Assembly (NCBI RefSeq): GCF_014648915.1
Contig: NZ_BMSA01000027.1
Span: 62,001 to 126,000, forward strand
Reading direction: 5' to 3'
Length of the DNA stretch: 64,000 bases
From: Streptomyces phaeofaciens
GTDB taxonomy: Bacteria > Actinomycetota > Actinomycetes > Streptomycetales > Streptomycetaceae
Positions 61,599-64,000 of the stretch are shown one piece after another. The notes under the pieces were generated by a model. The model did not search any database. It was not told the origin of the DNA and worked only from the letters and a program-made list of their open reading frames with translations. How positions within the stretch are numbered: the stretch's first letter is position 1; the number at the start of each line of letters is the position of its first letter. Both the position numbers and the translations under genes were made by a program.

Positions 61599-62078
61599 TC
61601 AGGCGATGGCCAGCACGTAGGAGACCGAGGCCGCGGCCGAGGCGACCGTGCGGACGTGGTTCCACGCCGTCCACTCGCGCACGTACGTCGGCCAGTACGT
61701 CGTCGCCTCCGGAGTGCCCGGTTCCAGCCGGGCCAGCGCGTCGTTGCGCGGCACGTTGGCGATCATCGTGACCCCGAACGAGCCGAACAGGTACAGCGCG
61801 CTGCCCAGCAGCAGTTCCACCGTCCCCTCGTCCGGCCACAGCACGAACGTCACCACGGCGATCACCGCGGCCAGCCCCGCCGACCCGACGAACACGAGCA
61901 TGAACGCCGGCCGCACCGCCGTCACGTTGATCGCGTTCATCGCGGCGACACCCTGCGCGGGCGGCAGCGCGGCAAGCCCTCGCATCACGAAGGTCGAGAA
62001 CCCGCAGAACACCCCGGCCACCAGCCCCGTGCCGAGCACGCCCAGCACCGTCAGCACGAAGTACGGCCCATCGATCAT
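61599..62078 (-). CDS. DUF1772 (anthrone oxygenase-like) membrane protein
   Basis: 159 residues with four membrane helices (YFVLTVLGVLGTGLVAGVF, PAFMLVFVGSAGLAAVIAVV, LLLGSALYLFGSFGVTMIA and TVASAAASVSYVLAIA). The conserved segment NVPRNDAL between helices three and four is the family hallmark, together with EWTAWNHVRT. Relatives include fungal anthrone oxygenases, but most bacterial members are uncharacterised. ATG 62078 has GGGAG upstream; an earlier in-frame ATG at 62123 lacks one. Confidence 0.87.
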   Translation of the reverse strand: MIDGPYFVLTVLGVLGTGLVAGVFCGFSTFVMRGLAALPPAQGVAAMNAINVTAVRPAFMLVFVGSAGLAAVIAVVTFVLWPDEGTVELLLGSALYLFGSFGVTMIANVPRNDALARLEPGTPEATTYWPTYVREWTAWNHVRTVASAAASVSYVLAIA

Positions 62079-62298
62079 GTCAACGTCAACTCCCGCTTCG
62101 AACCGGATCACACCCGGAATCATCCGTCCTCACCAGTGAATGCCCGTACGTGAACGGTGACCATGGCCGAGCGGCGCCGAAACATAAGCGAGCGTCCAGA
62201 CCCACGGGCGACCGACCCGGGACGACGGTCTCGCGCGCGGGGGCGACGGCTCCTCGTGCGGTGGCCTCGCGCGCCGCGACCCCGGCCGCCGCTCATGA

Positions 62299-63003
62299 TC
62301 ACGCGGGGCCCAGTCCCGCCTCCCACCCCCACTCGCACAGGATCCGCTCCACCTCCACCGAGATCCGCCGCCGCGCCTCGTACCGCGGCACCCCGCTCAT
62401 CAGCAGCCGGTCGTACGGCGTCTCCAGATGCCGTACGGACGCCACGACCGCCGAGACCACGGCACGCTCGGACAGCGCCCGCCCGGCCGCGCTGCGCCCC
62501 ACTCGCCCGCTGCCCCGCACCGACGCGTGCGCGGCCACCGCCCGGGCACGGTCCTCGGGGCAGCCCGGCAACAGGCGCAGGATCTCCGCCGTGAACGCCG
62601 CCTCGAACCGCACGTCCTGCTCCGCCCGCCGCCGTGCGTCCCGCACGCGGCGCCGCCGCCGCGCCTCCGCGTCCGCCAGGCACCGCGCCTCGGCCCGCGC
62701 CAGCCCCTCCTCCTCGACCAGGACGCCCTGCCGCTCGTAGCGCCCCCTGCGCCGGTTGAACCGCACCACCACCGCCGACAGCCCGCTCTCCTCCCGGGAT
62801 CTGCGGGTCAGCGCCGTGTCGCCGCGCGGCAGGAACACCAGGTGCCCCAGGTCGGCGCAGTCCAGGCAGCGCGGCCCGTCGTCCTCCACGACCACCATCG
62901 GCGACGGACCGCGACGGCACCCGGCGCAGTGTCTGCGCCGCTGCGGCTGGATGACGAGAAGACCGGTGCGGGTCAGGGGAGTTGCGGGTGCTGCGGCTGC
63001 CAT
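62299..63003 (-). CDS. DUF2293 protein
   Basis: 234 residues. Near the N-terminus two CxxC pairs, HCAGCRRGP and RCLDCADLGH, could bind zinc. A basic coiled region (ADAEARRRRRVRDARRRAE) leads to the C-terminal DUF2293 domain, from about 140 to 225 (FTAEILRLLPGCPEDRARAVAAHA and YDRLLMSGVPRYEARRRI). No function is established; zinc and basic segments suggest nucleic acid binding. The ATG has no good ribosome binding site. Confidence 0.82.
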   Translation of the reverse strand: MAAAAPATPLTRTGLLVIQPQRRRHCAGCRRGPSPMVVVEDDGPRCLDCADLGHLVFLPRGDTALTRRSREESGLSAVVVRFNRRRGRYERQGVLVEEEGLARAEARCLADAEARRRRRVRDARRRAEQDVRFEAAFTAEILRLLPGCPEDRARAVAAHASVRGSGRVGRSAAGRALSERAVVSAVVASVRHLETPYDRLLMSGVPRYEARRRISVEVERILCEWGWEAGLGPA

Positions 63004-63147
63004 GAGGGCTTCATTCCCGCTGGTGGGCGTGGCGGCACGTCGTCAAGGACCCGTTCTGCCCGCCGAACGGCCGCTGTTGCCGCCCGGTCCGCGCACGCCT
63101 GGCCGGCCTCGCCGACCGGCTCCGGCCGGCTTCTGTGGGCTTTCGCT

Positions 63148-63209
63148 TCTCCGGCCTCTCCCGCTTCCTCGGCTTTCTCGGCTTCTGCGGCTTCTGCGGC
63201 TTCCTCGGG
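63148..63209. repeat. Degenerate 9-bp tandem repeat
   Basis: Units such as CTCGGCTTT, CTCGGCTTC and TGCGGCTTC follow one another at a nine-base period, about five clear copies between 63168 and 63209 and weaker ones before. It lies in the gap between the DUF2293 and uridine-kinase-like genes; the rest of that gap shows nothing I can support. Confidence 0.65.
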
Positions 63210-63246
63210 TGATCACCGTCCCCGTTCGCCGGGTGCCTGACGCATC

Positions 63247-63888
63247 ATGGGCCGTGTGCGACTCGAAGCGATCACCTGGGAACGGCTCGGAGACCTGCTC
63301 GCCGAGCGGCTGCTCGACCTGAAGCCCGCCGACGGCAGCCCCTGGCCGCGCATCGCCTTCGACGGCGCCCCGGCGGCCCGGCCCGGCGACCTCGCCGAAC
63401 GCGTCGCGGAGGCCCTGCGCATACGCGGCCGGCCCTCCCGGGTCGTGGACGCGCACGGCTTCCTGCGCCCCGCATCCGTCCGCCTGGAGTACGGCCACCA
63501 CGACGCGGAGGCCTACTACGACGGCTGGCTCGACACCGGCGCCCTGTGGCGCGAGGTGTTCGGCCCCCTCGAAGCCGGCGGCGACGGACGGATCCTGCCC
63601 GACCTCTGGGACCCGGTCACCGACCGCGCCACCCGCAGCTCCTACGTCGAGCTCCCGCCCGGCGGCCTTCTGCTGCTGCACGGTCCCCTCCTGTTGCGCC
63701 ACTGGTTCCCCTTCGACCTCAGCGTCCATGTCCTCCTCTCCCCGGGGGCCCTGCGCCGCCGCACCCCCGAGGCCGACCACTGGACGCTGCCCGCCTTCGA
63801 GAGCTACGAGCGGGAGACCGGCCCGGCGGCCACGGCCGACGTCCTCGTCCGCGCGGACGACCCGCGCCACCCGGCGTGGGGAGGCTGA
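63247..63888 (+). CDS. Uridine-kinase-like protein with degenerate P-loop
   Basis: 213 residues resembling streptomycete proteins annotated as uridine kinase. The strand-loop where the P-loop should be reads RIAFDGAPAARPGDL, lacking the GxxxxGK[ST] lysine. Later segments keep the family pattern: VVDAHGFLRPASVRLEYGHHD, YYDGWLDTGALWREVFGPL, DPVTDRATRSSYVELPPGG and a lid-like LSPGALRRRTP. ATP-dependent kinase activity is therefore doubtful without the lysine. ATG has no strong ribosome binding site. Confidence 0.75.
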   Translation: MGRVRLEAITWERLGDLLAERLLDLKPADGSPWPRIAFDGAPAARPGDLAERVAEALRIRGRPSRVVDAHGFLRPASVRLEYGHHDAEAYYDGWLDTGALWREVFGPLEAGGDGRILPDLWDPVTDRATRSSYVELPPGGLLLLHGPLLLRHWFPFDLSVHVLLSPGALRRRTPEADHWTLPAFESYERETGPAATADVLVRADDPRHPAWGG

Positions 63889-63918
63889 TCCGCCAAACCC
63901 CTTTTAAATGCGCGTGCA

Positions 63919-63930
63919 TATAACTAGCGT
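63919..63930 (+). promoter_or_regulatory. Candidate promoter of the last gene
   Basis: TATAAC (63919-63924) and TAGCGT (63925-63930) lie 7-19 bases before ATG 63938 in an A/T-rich stretch, favouring a leaderless or short-leader mRNA. Confidence 0.35.
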
Positions 63931-63937
63931 GGGTGTC

Positions 63938-64000
63938 ATGTCGATCCCATCGAGCGCCGCCGCATCCTCCGGTTCCTCGGGCTCCTCCGACGCCTCCGAC
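63938..64000 (+). CDS. Start of a gene cut by the window edge
   Basis: 21 codons are visible, beginning MSIPSSAAASSGSSGSSDAS, a serine/alanine-rich N-terminus. No domain can be recognised. MarR-type regulators of streptomycetes sometimes begin like this, but that is only a guess. An A/T-rich promoter-like segment precedes it. Confidence 0.4.
   Translation, partial: MSIPSSAAASSGSSGSSDASD

Overview
The window is typical Streptomyces chromosome: very high GC, codons ending in G or C, GTG starts, ATGA/GTGA overlaps, Tat and lipoprotein signals, and actinomycete-only families (DUF397, XRE-DUF5753, DUF6343, DUF574-type methyltransferase, SPW_0924-like small protein). The order pyk - tRNA - ANTAR response regulator - livFGMHK - polA - hrpB - rpsA - PAC2 protein - coaE - TPR protein matches, from memory, the conserved chromosome core of Streptomyces. 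No phage, IS element, rRNA operon or CRISPR array is visible.

Layout. 1-7.7 kb: 3' part of pepN, a DesA/DesB-like decarboxylase and N-hydroxylase pair without the rest of a siderophore pathway, a Tat-exported nucleotidase and a SIMPL protein. 7.8-11 kb: pyruvate kinase behind a palindrome-bearing promoter, a free-standing HTH-LAGLIDADG gene, an unusual 75-nt tRNA with anticodon CAA, and a PdtaR-like ANTAR regulator. 11-16.8 kb: a branched-chain amino acid ABC transporter operon (livK-H-M-G-F). 17-32.5 kb: lipoprotein/membrane protein pair, thioesterase, FdhF/YdeP oxidoreductase, polA, DUF4184 protein, secreted lytic transglycosylase, small protein plus DUF3068 protein, HrpB helicase, methyltransferase. 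32.7-38.9 kb: rpsA with a strong promoter and long leader, PAC2, coaE, TPR protein, DUF6343, acyltransferase-like protein and a methyltransferase.

39-64 kb is more accessory. It holds a DoxX protein followed by a 42-codon relic of a family-5 uracil-DNA glycosylase; a secreted LamG/NlpC-like protein; a GntR-FCD regulator facing an NCS1 permease gene broken by one in-frame TGA (Trp to opal) and followed by an Asp/Glu-hydantoin racemase; RidA; a nucleotidyltransferase; a FUSC exporter; an EEP nuclease; a DUF899 protein; an ABC exporter; then a WhiJ-like regulatory island (HATPase with a histidine-rich 11-residue repeat tail, small partner, XRE-DUF5753, DUF397, DUF574 methyltransferase). The right end has an N-terminally truncated tyrosine phosphatase, MocR regulator, AhpD-like protein, GltD, DUF1772, DUF2293, a uridine-kinase-like protein with a degenerate P-loop, and the first codons of another gene.

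The most unusual points are the repeat-expanded WhiJ-like module, the atypical tRNA beside the LAGLIDADG gene, the orphan DesA/DesB-like pair, and the nonsense-interrupted permease in an otherwise intact operator-controlled operon.
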